A stretch of DNA of 45,620 nt from UBA927 sp964367095 (GCA_964367095.1 CAYIXE010000003.1:1-45620), one strand, 5' to 3'; numbered from the stretch's first letter, positions 23,744 to 32,685 are shown. Program-made: numbers and translations. Notes: generated from the sequence alone by a model not told the origin.

Positions 23744-25041
23744 AAAAAATTTTGCACCATGAAAGTGAAATACGCGGAAGCGATATTCTTATAGTGGGTT
23801 ACGGACGTGAAGGAGAAAGCGTTCATCGTTATATCATAAAAAATTATCCAAAGATGCGTGTGTCAATTGCAGATCAAAATTCAGTTGCCCCTTTGTTTCC
23901 TGTAGTAAAGATGTATAGCGGTAAACAGTGGTTATCCTCTCTTGACAATTTTCAAACCGTGGTGCGGTCTCCTGGAGTCCCAGACACTATTCTTGAGTTG
24001 GTGTCCTATAAAGCGAAAGGAGGGTTTGTCACAAGTTCAGCAAATATATTTTTTTCGCGGACAAAACAGATGGTAATCGGGGTGACGGGTACGAAAGGCA
24101 AAAGCACCACAACAAGTCTTATTGCTCATCTTTTGTCACAGAAAATGGCAGACGTTCGGGTAGTTGGAAATATAGGGAAACCAGTTCTTGATTATATTGA
24201 GGACGAAACAAAGGAAACGATTTATGTATTTGAAATGTCGAGTCACCAGCTTGCTGATATTCGATACAGCCCCCAGATTGCCATAATTCTTCCTGTAGTT
24301 TCAGAACATTTGGATTATTATGGTTCGTTTGAAAAATATTATGAGGCAAAGGCGCGCATAGTTTTATTTCAAACGAAAAAAGACAGCGTGATATACAACA
24401 AGGACGATAAAACAGCCAGGGAAATTGCGCAACGGTCTCTGGCCCGTAAAATAGCATACAACACAGAAAGTGGAAAGACGTATGCCAACGCTCCCCTTTT
24501 GGGGAATAAAGAAAATATTATGGCAGCATTTGCCTGTTGCGCCATTTTTTCTCTTTCATCGAAAGACATTGAAAAAGGGCTTTTTACGTTTGTGCCTCTT
24601 CCTCACAGACTCGAATTTGTCGGCAAATACAAAGGCATACGGTTTTATAACGATAGTCTCGCCACAATTCCGGAAGCTACTATACATGCCATACAGTCTC
24701 TTGGTGATAAGACGGAAACGCTTATTGCAGGCGGATTTGATCGCGGTGTTTCTTATGAAAAGCTTGTGGAATTTCTTGTTCACTCGTCTATAAAAACAAT
24801 AATTCTTATGGGGCAGACGGGGAAAAAGCTTGCCATTATGTTGAGATCAAATAAAGAGAGTCATATGAATATAATAGAAGCCTCCTCTATGGAAGCGGCT
24901 ATTCGTGCGGCATACAAAAACACTAAAGAGGGTAAAATCTGTGTGCTTTCCCCCGCCGCAACGAGTTTTGATCAATATAAGGATTATAAAGACAGAGGTG
25001 AACAGTTTGCCACTTGGGTAAGACGGGTTGCGGCCGAGTGA
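23740..25041 (+). CDS. murD2: MurD-type Mur ligase, probably MurD2 (adds L-Glu to UDP-MurNAc-L-Ala)
   Basis: A 433-residue Mur ligase. The N-terminal Rossmann-like domain begins SDILIVGYGREGESVHRYI. The ATP-binding motif is GVTGTKGKSTTTSLIAHLL (about 118-136). The middle-domain segment VFEMSSHQLADI and the C-terminal LSPAATSFDQYKDYKDRGEQF (two adjoining motifs) are typical of MurD. The ATG at 23740 overlaps the murL stop (ATGA) and has AGGAG eight bases upstream, so it is preferred over an upstream GTG at 23716. Pairing with MurL suggests that it uses L-Glu, not D-Glu; from sequence alone the stereospecificity cannot be seen. Confidence 0.85.
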   Translation: MKKILHHESEIRGSDILIVGYGREGESVHRYIIKNYPKMRVSIADQNSVAPLFPVVKMYSGKQWLSSLDNFQTVVRSPGVPDTILELVSYKAKGGFVTSSANIFFSRTKQMVIGVTGTKGKSTTTSLIAHLLSQKMADVRVVGNIGKPVLDYIEDETKETIYVFEMSSHQLADIRYSPQIAIILPVVSEHLDYYGSFEKYYEAKARIVLFQTKKDSVIYNKDDKTAREIAQRSLARKIAYNTESGKTYANAPLLGNKENIMAAFACCAIFSLSSKDIEKGLFTFVPLPHRLEFVGKYKGIRFYNDSLATIPEATIHAIQSLGDKTETLIAGGFDRGVSYEKLVEFLVHSSIKTIILMGQTGKKLAIMLRSNKESHMNIIEASSMEAAIRAAYKNTKEGKICVLSPAATSFDQYKDYKDRGEQFATWVRRVAAE

Positions 25042-25057
25042 AATTATCTGGTATACT
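25028..25057 (+). promoter_or_regulatory. rpmH promoter, apparently leaderless
   Basis: TTGCGG (25028-25033), 18 bp, TATACT (25052-25057), then six bases to the rpmH ATG at 25064. The -35 overlaps the end of the murD2 gene. Confidence 0.55.
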
Positions 25058-25063
25058 ACACAC

Positions 25064-25201
25064 ATGCCAAAACGCGTCTATCAACCAAAAAAGCTAAAAA
25101 GGAAACGAGTACACGGGTTTTTAAATCGCATGAAGTCGGCAATAAGCCGAAAAGTGTTAAAGCGCCGCAGGCTTACGGGTCGCAAGCGTCTTACCGTATA
25201 A
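25064..25201 (+). CDS. rpmH: Ribosomal protein bL34
   Basis: A 45-residue, very basic protein: MPKRVYQPKKLKRKRVHGFL at the start and the conserved RRRLTGRKRLTV at the end, matching bL34 throughout. It is a component of the large ribosomal subunit. The stop TAA shares its last base with the ATG of rnpA (TAATG), so the two are translationally coupled. It heads the rpmH-rnpA-yidD-yidC-jag cluster that sits near dnaA in most bacteria; here three extra genes and dnaA's own promoter lie between. Confidence 0.96.
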   Translation: MPKRVYQPKKLKRKRVHGFLNRMKSAISRKVLKRRRLTGRKRLTV

Positions 25202-25545
25202 TGCTTCCAAAACAGTACAGGATTTCTTCAAAAGACATGCGTCTTGTGTTGCAGCGTGGTAGATTTGTGCGTTTCAAGAGCTTGAAATTTGTCGTTCTTT
25301 CTTTGCCCATGAATGATTCCCCAAAGATTGGGTTTATTGTTTTGATGCGAACTGAGAAGAAGGCCGTTGCGCGTCATAAAATAAAGAGATGTTTGCGACA
25401 AGCCGCAATGTCTTTACTCCAAGAATTTTTGCCACCCTACGGATATGTAATAGTCGTTGATCAAAAAATAGTCTCCCCTTCGACAAAAACACTCATCCCT
25501 ATTTTGAAACAAACAGTCGCCTTATTGAATATGCCGAAGACATGA
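25201..25545 (+). CDS. rnpA: Ribonuclease P protein component
   Basis: A 114-residue basic protein. It begins LPKQYRISSKDMRLVLQRGRFVRF and carries the RNA-binding signature as ARHKIKRCLRQA (about 60-71), corresponding to the usual RNRxKR motif with substitutions. It assists the RNase P RNA in maturing tRNA 5' ends. It overlaps rpmH by one base and yidD by four (ATGA). The RNase P RNA gene is not in this window. Confidence 0.93.
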   Translation: MLPKQYRISSKDMRLVLQRGRFVRFKSLKFVVLSLPMNDSPKIGFIVLMRTEKKAVARHKIKRCLRQAAMSLLQEFLPPYGYVIVVDQKIVSPSTKTLIPILKQTVALLNMPKT

Positions 25546-25802
25546 AAAAACTTGTCCTTTCAAGCATTCTTTTTTATCAACGATTTTTATCCCTTGATAC
25601 TGGGATACTTGCGCCGCTATTTCACCGACTAACAGGTACTGCGAAGGGATCTTTTTGTAGATTTACACCAAGATGCAGTCAATACTCATATGAGGCAGTC
25701 AACAGCTATGGTATACTATACGGATTGTATTTGGGGGTGAGGCGAATAATGAAGTGTCATCCGCTTGGAAGATCTGGGTTTGACCCTGTGCCGCTAAAGT
25801 AA
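25542..25802 (+). CDS. yidD: Membrane protein insertion efficiency factor
   Basis: An 86-residue protein with the YidD signature CRFTPRCSQYSYEAVNSYG, then GLYLGVRRIMKCHPLGRSGFDPVP. The three conserved cysteines and the HPL-GxxGxDPVP block are intact. Known YidD proteins are amphipathic, sit at the inner membrane and help YidC-dependent insertion. The gene lies between rnpA and yidC, as usual. Confidence 0.95.
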   Translation: MKKLVLSSILFYQRFLSLDTGILAPLFHRLTGTAKGSFCRFTPRCSQYSYEAVNSYGILYGLYLGVRRIMKCHPLGRSGFDPVPLK

Positions 25803-25818
25803 ATTGTTTAATATTACT

Positions 25819-26646
25819 ATGGTAGAAATGACATTTTGGAATCAATTTTTTGTTTGGCCGATCATTAATTTGTTAATGGTTTTTTATAAAGCATTTGAAA
25901 CCATACACGTGCCGGGGCCATTGGGGTTTGCCGTTATAGCACTTACCATCACTATTCGTTTTCTTCTCTACCCTCTTACACGCGCGCAACTGCGGTCCGC
26001 CAAGCAAATGGCAGGATTAAAACCGCACCTTGATGCACTTACCACAAGACACAAAGGTGATAAACCCGCTTTGCAGAAAGCACAAATGGATTTATATAAA
26101 CAACACGGAGTCAATCCTGCTGCCGGTTGTTTGCCGCTTATCGTTCAAATGCCGGTACTTATAGCGCTTTACAATGTGTTTTATCAAGTGCTGCAAAATG
26201 GAAATATGGAGAAGCTTGTCTCAGATATCAACACGGTGGTGTACCTTCCTGCGTTACGCATCCAATCATTTGATCTTTCGTTTTTTGGGGTAAGCCTTGG
26301 TTTGAAACCATCGTTATGGCAGACGCACGGTTGGTGGCTGCTTTCGATTCCCATAATCACCGCAGCACTACAGTTTTGGCAGAGTAAGTTGATGATGCCC
26401 TCCGTGAAGCCATCAGTCGTCAGCAGTCAGTCATCAGATAAAAAGAATCTGAAAGCTGAAGACGGAAAGCTGAAGACTGAGGAGCCAAAGACTGACACGG
26501 CGGCGGAGATGCAAAAACAAATGATGCTTATAACCCCCATTATGTTTGGCATGTTTGCCTTTCAGTTTCCCTTGGGATTATCTCTTTACTGGAACATATT
26601 TGGTCTTTTTGGTATCATGCAGCAATTGCGTGTAAATAAGGAATAA
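25819..26646 (+). CDS. yidC: Membrane protein insertase YidC/Oxa1
   Basis: About 275 residues from the ATG at 25819 (an in-frame TTG at 25804 and an ATG at 25828 are alternatives). It is the short form without the large periplasmic domain. Helices lie near the start (FFVWPIINLLMVFYKAF), then FAVIALTITIRFLLYPLTRAQLRSAKQM with the conserved Arg of the hydrophilic groove, then PAAGCLPLIVQMPVLIALYNVFYQVL. A Ser/Lys/Glu-rich linker (about 195-233) separates the fourth and fifth helices, encoded by a DNA stretch with repeated CAGTCA-like units. It inserts membrane proteins with or without the Sec translocon. Confidence 0.94.
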   Translation: MVEMTFWNQFFVWPIINLLMVFYKAFETIHVPGPLGFAVIALTITIRFLLYPLTRAQLRSAKQMAGLKPHLDALTTRHKGDKPALQKAQMDLYKQHGVNPAAGCLPLIVQMPVLIALYNVFYQVLQNGNMEKLVSDINTVVYLPALRIQSFDLSFFGVSLGLKPSLWQTHGWWLLSIPIITAALQFWQSKLMMPSVKPSVVSSQSSDKKNLKAEDGKLKTEEPKTDTAAEMQKQMMLITPIMFGMFAFQFPLGLSLYWNIFGLFGIMQQLRVNKE

Positions 26647-26651
26647 CACAT

Positions 26652-27122
26652 ATGGAAGACTCTATTGTGATTCAACACATCATTGAGACAATCTTAGAGA
26701 AGCTTGAGCTAATCGGATCAGTCGTTGTGACCACTGACGAAACAGGATCATTTCGCGCTGCAATTGAAACTGAAGAAACAGGGCTTCTTATCGGGTATCA
26801 TGGGAAAACACTTGAAAGCATGCAGGCTATAATTGGAATTATTGCCTCAAAAGAATTGGGAAGATGGGTAAAGATTTATGTAAACGTCGGCGACTATAGA
26901 GAAAAAAGAGAGGAAGCGCTTATGCATATGGCGCTAAGAGCTGCTGACCGTGCAATTTCTATGGGTCGAGAGGTAGATCTTCCTCGCTTGTCCCCATCTG
27001 AGAGGCGTATCGTTCACTTGACTCTTTCGGGAGATGATCGGGTTGAGACAGAATCAACCGGCGACGGCGACAACAGAACGCTTCTGGTAAGGCCAAGAGC
27101 AAAGACAGAGAGTACTATGTGA
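26652..27122 (+). CDS. jag: Jag/KhpB-like RNA-binding protein (KH plus R3H)
   Basis: A 156-residue protein. A KH-type domain contains TGLLIGYHGKTLESMQAIIGI (the GxxGxxG-like loop about residues 44-51). The R3H domain has LMHMALRAADRAISMGREVDLPRLSPSERRIVHLTL, with the R-x-x-x-H motif RRIVH. The N-terminal Jag_N domain of longer homologues is absent. It binds RNA and is known to influence cell division and elongation. It follows yidC directly, as in many genomes. Confidence 0.92.
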   Translation: MEDSIVIQHIIETILEKLELIGSVVVTTDETGSFRAAIETEETGLLIGYHGKTLESMQAIIGIIASKELGRWVKIYVNVGDYREKREEALMHMALRAADRAISMGREVDLPRLSPSERRIVHLTLSGDDRVETESTGDGDNRTLLVRPRAKTESTM

Positions 27123-28435
27123 GTATGTGGGCAGAACGACTATCCGTGTATTTGATGCGTGTTCTTGTTTTTTGTATTCCGATTCAACTAGGGCTTCATT
27201 TTTGGCCGCAATGGGCACTCTTTTTAGGAAGGCGCATCGATTATCTGTCCCCCACTCTCTATCTTACCGATTGCCTGGCGTTTTCTGCCATGATTTTTTA
27301 TGCGTTCGCACGGGTGCGTTTCCAAAAGTTCAAGCGCCTACGGTCTAAAAAAAACATAGTGTATGGCGTACTTATTTTGATTGTTTTTTCTATAGCAGTA
27401 CTTAATATATTCAATGCTATCTCGTGGCAGGTTTCCGTTTATCGATGGATCAAAGTCGCGTTGTTTGGTTTTGTTACGTTTTATGTAGCAACCCACAAGA
27501 GTGAGGCGAAGCACTATCTTCAGGCGCTTGTAGCAGGAGCATTGTTTTCATCCGTGTTGGCGGTAGCACAGTTTGTGAAACAACAATCAATAGGTAGTAT
27601 TTTTTGGTTTGTAGGAGAACGTCTCTTTAGTATTAATACACCTCTTATTGCACGCGGCCACGTATGCATGCCGTTTACAGAGTCGTGTACATTAATGCTT
27701 CGTCCGTATGCGACATTTGCTCACCCGAATCTTTTGGGTGGGTATCTTTCAGTAGCATTATTTCTTTTGATTGCAAAAATACGAAAGAACCGTGTGCATA
27801 TTTTTACAATAGCAGCAATGATTTTTTTGGGCATTGCCCTTCTTCTTACCATGAGTCGTGCGGCGATTGTTGTCGCGTCTCTGCTTTTTATTTGGCGATA
27901 CGCATTTTTTATTCGCGATACGCCTCATTTGTTCACAAAGTGGATTGTGGTCGTGCCCTTTTTTATGATTATTGTGTCTTTATTTTTTGTGCTGCCGTTT
28001 AGCAGTACAGACGAAAGTATTCTTGTAAGAACGAATCTTAATTTTGCCGCGACACGAGTCATTGCCAATCACTGGGCGCTTGGCGTGGGCTTGGGAAATT
28101 TTGTTTTGTCGCTTAAGGGAATTCAAAGTGGTGTATTTTTTGCTACTATTCAACCCGTGCACAACGTCTATTTATTAGCACTAGCAGAATTAGGGCTTGT
28201 TGGGATTGTTGGACTGATTGGTGCTGCAGGAACATTATGGAGAACCATAAAACACAAAATGATACGTATGAATAAAGATGCATCTCTCTATGCCGCATCG
28301 CTTGCTGCCCTTGGTGCAATCGGTTTATTTGATCACTATATGTGGACGCTTCAGCAGGGACAATTGTTGACGTCAGTTTTTATTGGTCTTTATATTTCTT
28401 CACGCGTTCCGTCCGAGTATAACAATTGCAAATGA
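27119..28435 (+). CDS. O-antigen ligase / Wzy-like polytopic membrane protein
   Basis: A 438-residue protein with about ten to twelve membrane helices. Two patterns of the Wzy_C/O-antigen-ligase family are visible: ATFAHPNLLGGYLSVALFL (about 195-213) and PVHNVYLLALAELGLVGIVGL (about 344-364). A loop with two Cys (CMPFTESC) precedes the first. Members ligate or polymerise lipid-linked glycans on the outer face of the membrane. The start overlaps the jag stop (GTG in ATGTGA); an ATG at 27125 is also possible. The next gene is a flippase, supporting a role in building a surface polysaccharide or glycoprotein glycan. Confidence 0.8.
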   Translation: MSMWAERLSVYLMRVLVFCIPIQLGLHFWPQWALFLGRRIDYLSPTLYLTDCLAFSAMIFYAFARVRFQKFKRLRSKKNIVYGVLILIVFSIAVLNIFNAISWQVSVYRWIKVALFGFVTFYVATHKSEAKHYLQALVAGALFSSVLAVAQFVKQQSIGSIFWFVGERLFSINTPLIARGHVCMPFTESCTLMLRPYATFAHPNLLGGYLSVALFLLIAKIRKNRVHIFTIAAMIFLGIALLLTMSRAAIVVASLLFIWRYAFFIRDTPHLFTKWIVVVPFFMIIVSLFFVLPFSSTDESILVRTNLNFAATRVIANHWALGVGLGNFVLSLKGIQSGVFFATIQPVHNVYLLALAELGLVGIVGLIGAAGTLWRTIKHKMIRMNKDASLYAASLAALGAIGLFDHYMWTLQQGQLLTSVFIGLYISSRVPSEYNNCK

Positions 28436-28439
28436 TACA

Positions 28440-29708
28440 ATGATGAGCATGAGCGTTTGGTTTAAAAAATCCTCCCCAATAGTGGCGCAAATTTCCGCAA
28501 ATGTTTTGTTTCAGCTTGCAGGGAAAATTGTTGGCGCAGGGACCACCTTTTTTATCACGCTCTATCTTGCGCGATTATTGGGCCCTTACGGGTATGGGGA
28601 CATTGTAAAGGTCATAACGTATGTGAGCGCCTTTTTTATAATTGCAGATTTTGGATTTAACGCTGTCTATTTAGTGGATTCACAAAAATCATACACACTT
28701 TCCTCTTTGTTTTTATTGCGACTAGCGTGGTCCTTAGTATTGCTTATCATAGCGTATGCATTTCTTCGTTTTCTGCCGATTGGCGTTTATGATGGGTATA
28801 CGACAGCGGTTCGATTGGGAATTTTTTTGTATGCGCCATCTATTATATTTCAATCAATTATAACGACTGCAAATGCGGTGTTTCAGAAATACCTGCGCTA
28901 CGATTATTCGTTTTATGCTGTGAGCCTCGGAAGCTTCGTAGGTCTTGTTTCTTTGTATGTTTTGTCGCGCGTCCCCTACTCGCCATCTTTTATCGGTGCT
29001 GGCGTGTATCTGAGCGCGAGCCTTAGCACAGCTCTTGTTGCGTTTTTTTATATGCGTAGACTCGAGAATATTTCGACGCGATATAGATTTTCATATATGA
29101 AAAAATTATTCGTCACTTCACTACCCATCGGCATTACGCTGGTCGCCAACCTTTTCTATGCACATGCCGATAGTTTCGTCTTGACACTTACTCGTTCAAC
29201 TGCTGAAGTGGGCACGTATGGGTTTGCGTATCGATTTTTTGAAACACTTTTGGTTGTCCCCACATTTATCATGAACGCGTCATATCCCGTACTTTTGGCG
29301 TCTAAAAAACGTTCAGTGGTGTCTTTTATGAATCAATACAGAAAACTTTTTACTTCTATGATTATTTTATCTATCACAATTGCGGTTGGGGTGTGGTTTA
29401 TGGCGCCGCTTCTTTCGATTGTGCGTCCAGAGTTTATAGAAAGCAGCAACTTTATACGAATTCTTGTACTGTCTTTGCCATTATTTTTTTTGTCTTCGCT
29501 TGTTATGTGGATGCTTCTTGTTTTTAACAAGCGATGGGAGTTGGCTTTTATTTACGCAATTGCAATGGTGATAAATATTGGCGCAAACGTGTTGCTGGTG
29601 CCGATTCATGGAGCACGTGCTTCAGCATGGATTACACTTTGTTCAGAAGCCCTTGTATTGGCGGCAACATATTCGGTATTATGGGCAGCATGGAGAGAAA
29701 ACTCTTGA
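28440..29708 (+). CDS. Polysaccharide/oligosaccharide flippase (MOP superfamily)
   Basis: A 422-residue protein from the ATG at 28440 (ATGs at 28443 and 28449 are alternatives). About twelve membrane helices are seen. The start, QISANVLFQLAGKIVGAGTTFF followed by YLARLLGPYGYGDIVKVI, is typical of Wzx-type exporters. A second-half segment, ITLVANLFYAHADSFVL, resembles the repeat of the first. It would move lipid-linked sugars across the membrane for the ligase encoded just upstream. No glycosyltransferases are in the window, so the substrate is unknown. Confidence 0.85.
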   Translation: MMSMSVWFKKSSPIVAQISANVLFQLAGKIVGAGTTFFITLYLARLLGPYGYGDIVKVITYVSAFFIIADFGFNAVYLVDSQKSYTLSSLFLLRLAWSLVLLIIAYAFLRFLPIGVYDGYTTAVRLGIFLYAPSIIFQSIITTANAVFQKYLRYDYSFYAVSLGSFVGLVSLYVLSRVPYSPSFIGAGVYLSASLSTALVAFFYMRRLENISTRYRFSYMKKLFVTSLPIGITLVANLFYAHADSFVLTLTRSTAEVGTYGFAYRFFETLLVVPTFIMNASYPVLLASKKRSVVSFMNQYRKLFTSMIILSITIAVGVWFMAPLLSIVRPEFIESSNFIRILVLSLPLFFLSSLVMWMLLVFNKRWELAFIYAIAMVINIGANVLLVPIHGARASAWITLCSEALVLAATYSVLWAAWRENS

Positions 29709-30148
29709 AACACTACATTGTTCACACAGATGGCGGATCAAGAGGAAACCCAGGGAAGGCCGCAGTTGGCATCATCATTGATGAAAAAACTCCCGACGGG
29801 AATATTGTACGCGTTGAAAGCCATGGCGAGTATATAGGGGTTGCTACTAATAATGTTGCAGAATATTTTGCCGTTTCAGTCGCTCTTTCCCATTTGATTG
29901 CACTTGAGAGTAATTTGAAACACGATGAAAAGATATATGAATTTTATCTTGATTCGCTTCTTGTGGTACAGCAATTAAACGGCGTATACAAAGTAAAAGA
30001 CGCAACACTTCGTTCATTTGTGGTGTCTATCCGAACGCTCGAGCAAACACTGGGTGGAACAGTGCAGTACAAAGCGGTCCGTCGAGCATTAAATACTGAT
30101 GCAGATGCAGAGGTAAACAAAGTTTTGGATACAAGAGCTTCTGATTAG
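29705..30148 (+). CDS. rnhA: Ribonuclease HI family protein
   Basis: About 147 residues from a TTG at 29705. It begins (M)KHYIVHTDGGSRGNPGKAAVG, with the first catalytic Asp, then NNVAEYFAV (Glu), YLDSLLVV (Asp) and a late DADAEVNKV (Asp): all four acidic residues of the DEDD site are present. It removes RNA from RNA-DNA hybrids. The TTG is chosen because GGAGAG at 29692-29697 lies seven bases upstream, the TTGA overlaps the flippase stop, and the family N-terminus then fits. Upstream ATGs at 29681 and 29690 would add residues outside the domain. Confidence 0.85.
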   Translation: MKHYIVHTDGGSRGNPGKAAVGIIIDEKTPDGNIVRVESHGEYIGVATNNVAEYFAVSVALSHLIALESNLKHDEKIYEFYLDSLLVVQQLNGVYKVKDATLRSFVVSIRTLEQTLGGTVQYKAVRRALNTDADAEVNKVLDTRASD

Positions 30149-30255
30149 ACCCCTTTTAGGTCTTGCTCATGTCGCGTTACCATCTGTTGCAGAGATCACT
30201 ATGATTTTTTCTGTTGTTTTCGGTCATAGCCTCATGCATAATGTATAGTGGAAAT

Positions 30256-32685
30256 ATGCACCCCCCAACAGCACTGATTCAAACGCAAGATGCTTTTTTT
30301 ATAGAACCACTGCGGGAATACCTCTCCCGGCATGGTTGTGTAACTCATATAAATAGTCAAACAATATATGAGGTTACCTATTTGATTATCGTTGGTGATA
30401 GTGAGTTTGTGAAAGGTATCATTGCAAGCGAAAAAACGCGTGGAGAAAAAACGCTGGCAATTATCTATGAAGGGGGAGAGAATGACACAGCTTCGTATAT
30501 AGCAAAAAACATACACGTTGCTATCATTGATCCAAGCCCTTTAAACGAAGATTCATTGCGTGCACTTCTTCTTTTGTTGTTTACCGGATCAGCCCGATCA
30601 TTAATTTCCCGAAAAGCGCATACTTTCAAAAGATCACAAAGTGCAATCCCGTCACCATCGAGACGTGAGCCTTCAAAATCCGTCATCGAAAATATCTCTG
30701 ACCAAACAAGAGTCACGGAAATAATGCGTCAGATATTTATAACGACCGGAAATAATAAAACTATCAAAGGTAAATCAGTATTTTATCGACTAAAGATATT
30801 TACCGTAAGCTTCATTTTTATTATTTTCGTTTTTTTCTTATCATATTATGCGTCGATTATGACAGCGGGGGCAGGTTTGTATGTTTCGTCTCGATTCATT
30901 GTGTCTTCAAAAACGCAATTTGCAGGAAGAAGTCTTCTTATGGCCGAGAGCGGCATTCAAGCCGCGGCTATGTTTGTTCGCATTATGGCGCCCATGAGCA
31001 TGTTTACCGCAACAGATGAGATGATTCGTGATCAAGAACGGATTATAGTGCTTTTGACAAATTTGTTGTTCGCCGAAAAAAGTGCGCTATCCATTGTTGT
31101 TTCCGGCAAAGAGGTGGTTTCGGGATTTTTAAACCCGCAGGATGGGAGTCAATCTCACATCGGGCTTGTCGATGTTATAGCGCTTCGGTCGGAAGTGGTG
31201 CAGCTTGATCAAAGCTTGGCACTTGTGCAAGCGCAACTTACCACACTTATAGATACTCGCCACATACCCCTTAGTATCCCAATGGTGTACGGGATTGCAA
31301 AGCAGTCGCGTGAAAGGCTGGAAAAAATGCGAATAAAACTTTCCTATTTCGATCGATTGTTTACACTCTATCCGCAACTTGCGGGGTATCGCAAGAAGCA
31401 AACCTATTTGGTGTTGCTGCAAAATAGTATGGAATTGCGTCCCACAGGCGGCTTTATCGGAAGCGTTGCTCTTGTGACATTTATTGATGGTAAAGTTACC
31501 AACATAGAGGTGCAAGACGTTTATACGGCAGATGGTCAGCTTAAGGGGCACGTAGATCCACCCTTACCGATTCGAGAGATATTAGGTCAAGAGCATTGGT
31601 ATTTGCGAGATAGTAATTGGGATCCTAATTTTATGCGTTCAGGAACACAAGCCGCATGGTTTTATGAAAAAGAAATGGGAGTTGCGGTTGACGGCGTTGT
31701 CGGTATTAGTGTTCCCTTTATAACAAAGCTTCTTGAGGCGACCGGTCCTTTGGAACTTACGGAATATAATGATCGTATTTCCTCAACAAACTTTTTTGCA
31801 AAATCACTTTTTTATACGCAGGCTGATTTTTTTCCTGGATCCACACAAAAAAAAGATTTTTTAGGAAGTCTGACAACTGCACTTGTTTCCCGTATAACGA
31901 CGGATAGGACCATCTCCATGGGCAAGCTTATAACAGTTATAAGTGATGCGCTTGACGCTAAAGATATACAATTTTATGTGCCAAATAAAGACGTGTCTTT
32001 AATTCTTGAAAACTGGGGTTGGTCAGGAGGGATAGGGAGCACGGGGTGTGTGCAAATTGAAAAAGATGCACCCTGCACGACAGAGCATATAGAAGTGGTT
32101 GAGGCAAATCTTGGGGTAAATAAGGTGAATTATTTTATAACCAGAGAAGCAGAGTCTGAAGTCTCAGTTTCAGAAACAGGAACAATCACACACTCTCTTT
32201 CCTATAGTATCGTCAATAATTCATCAGATCGCCTGCTTGAAGGAGGGGGAGTCTACCGTTCGTATATACGGCTTTATTATCCGCAGCTTACCAATCTTTC
32301 GTCTATCGAAGTTGATGGCATTGCAGTTTCTCAAAAAGATACTAATGCAAAAATTCCACAACAGGCCCCGTATTATGAAGTGAGCTTGGAAGGGGACAAG
32401 ATGGTGGTTGGACTCTCTCTTGTCATTGACCCACTTACTGCCAAAAGATTTTTTGTAAAAACCACGCGGCTTAAAGCCTTATCATTTAATCATAAAGCGG
32501 TATTAAATATTGTCATAGGAAAGCAAGCGGGGATAGAGAAAATTCCTTGGCGTATGACATTTCGTTATCCGGTTAGTTGGACTGCTGTGTCAGAGGGCGC
32601 TCTTGCAAAGCAGGGGGAGCTTTTGTACAATACAACTCTTAGGAAAAATGAGCGAAAGTCAATATTATTTGAGAAAATACCATGA
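30256..32685 (+). CDS. DUF4012-containing membrane-anchored protein
   Basis: A protein of 809 residues. An N-terminal alpha/beta region (about 1-130) resembles a response-regulator-like fold without a clear phospho-acceptor pocket. One membrane helix lies at about 177-203. A large extracytoplasmic part follows, with the DUF4012 core beginning LQNSMELRPTGGFIGSVAL (about 385-403) and continuing with HWYLRDSNWDPNF. The C-terminal region is beta-rich. DUF4012 proteins are common in CPR and Actinobacteria next to glycan genes; their function is unknown, but they resemble LytR-CpsA-Psr-like architecture in topology. The start follows TATAGT (30244-30249) by six bases, the leaderless pattern seen elsewhere; an ATG at 30241 is the alternative. 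Confidence 0.85.
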   Translation: MHPPTALIQTQDAFFIEPLREYLSRHGCVTHINSQTIYEVTYLIIVGDSEFVKGIIASEKTRGEKTLAIIYEGGENDTASYIAKNIHVAIIDPSPLNEDSLRALLLLLFTGSARSLISRKAHTFKRSQSAIPSPSRREPSKSVIENISDQTRVTEIMRQIFITTGNNKTIKGKSVFYRLKIFTVSFIFIIFVFFLSYYASIMTAGAGLYVSSRFIVSSKTQFAGRSLLMAESGIQAAAMFVRIMAPMSMFTATDEMIRDQERIIVLLTNLLFAEKSALSIVVSGKEVVSGFLNPQDGSQSHIGLVDVIALRSEVVQLDQSLALVQAQLTTLIDTRHIPLSIPMVYGIAKQSRERLEKMRIKLSYFDRLFTLYPQLAGYRKKQTYLVLLQNSMELRPTGGFIGSVALVTFIDGKVTNIEVQDVYTADGQLKGHVDPPLPIREILGQEHWYLRDSNWDPNFMRSGTQAAWFYEKEMGVAVDGVVGISVPFITKLLEATGPLELTEYNDRISSTNFFAKSLFYTQADFFPGSTQKKDFLGSLTTALVSRITTDRTISMGKLITVISDALDAKDIQFYVPNKDVSLILENWGWSGGIGSTGCVQIEKDAPCTTEHIEVVEANLGVNKVNYFITREAESEVSVSETGTITHSLSYSIVNNSSDRLLEGGGVYRSYIRLYYPQLTNLSSIEVDGIAVSQKDTNAKIPQQAPYYEVSLEGDKMVVGLSLVIDPLTAKRFFVKTTRLKALSFNHKAVLNIVIGKQAGIEKIPWRMTFRYPVSWTAVSEGALAKQGELLYNTTLRKNERKSILFEKIP

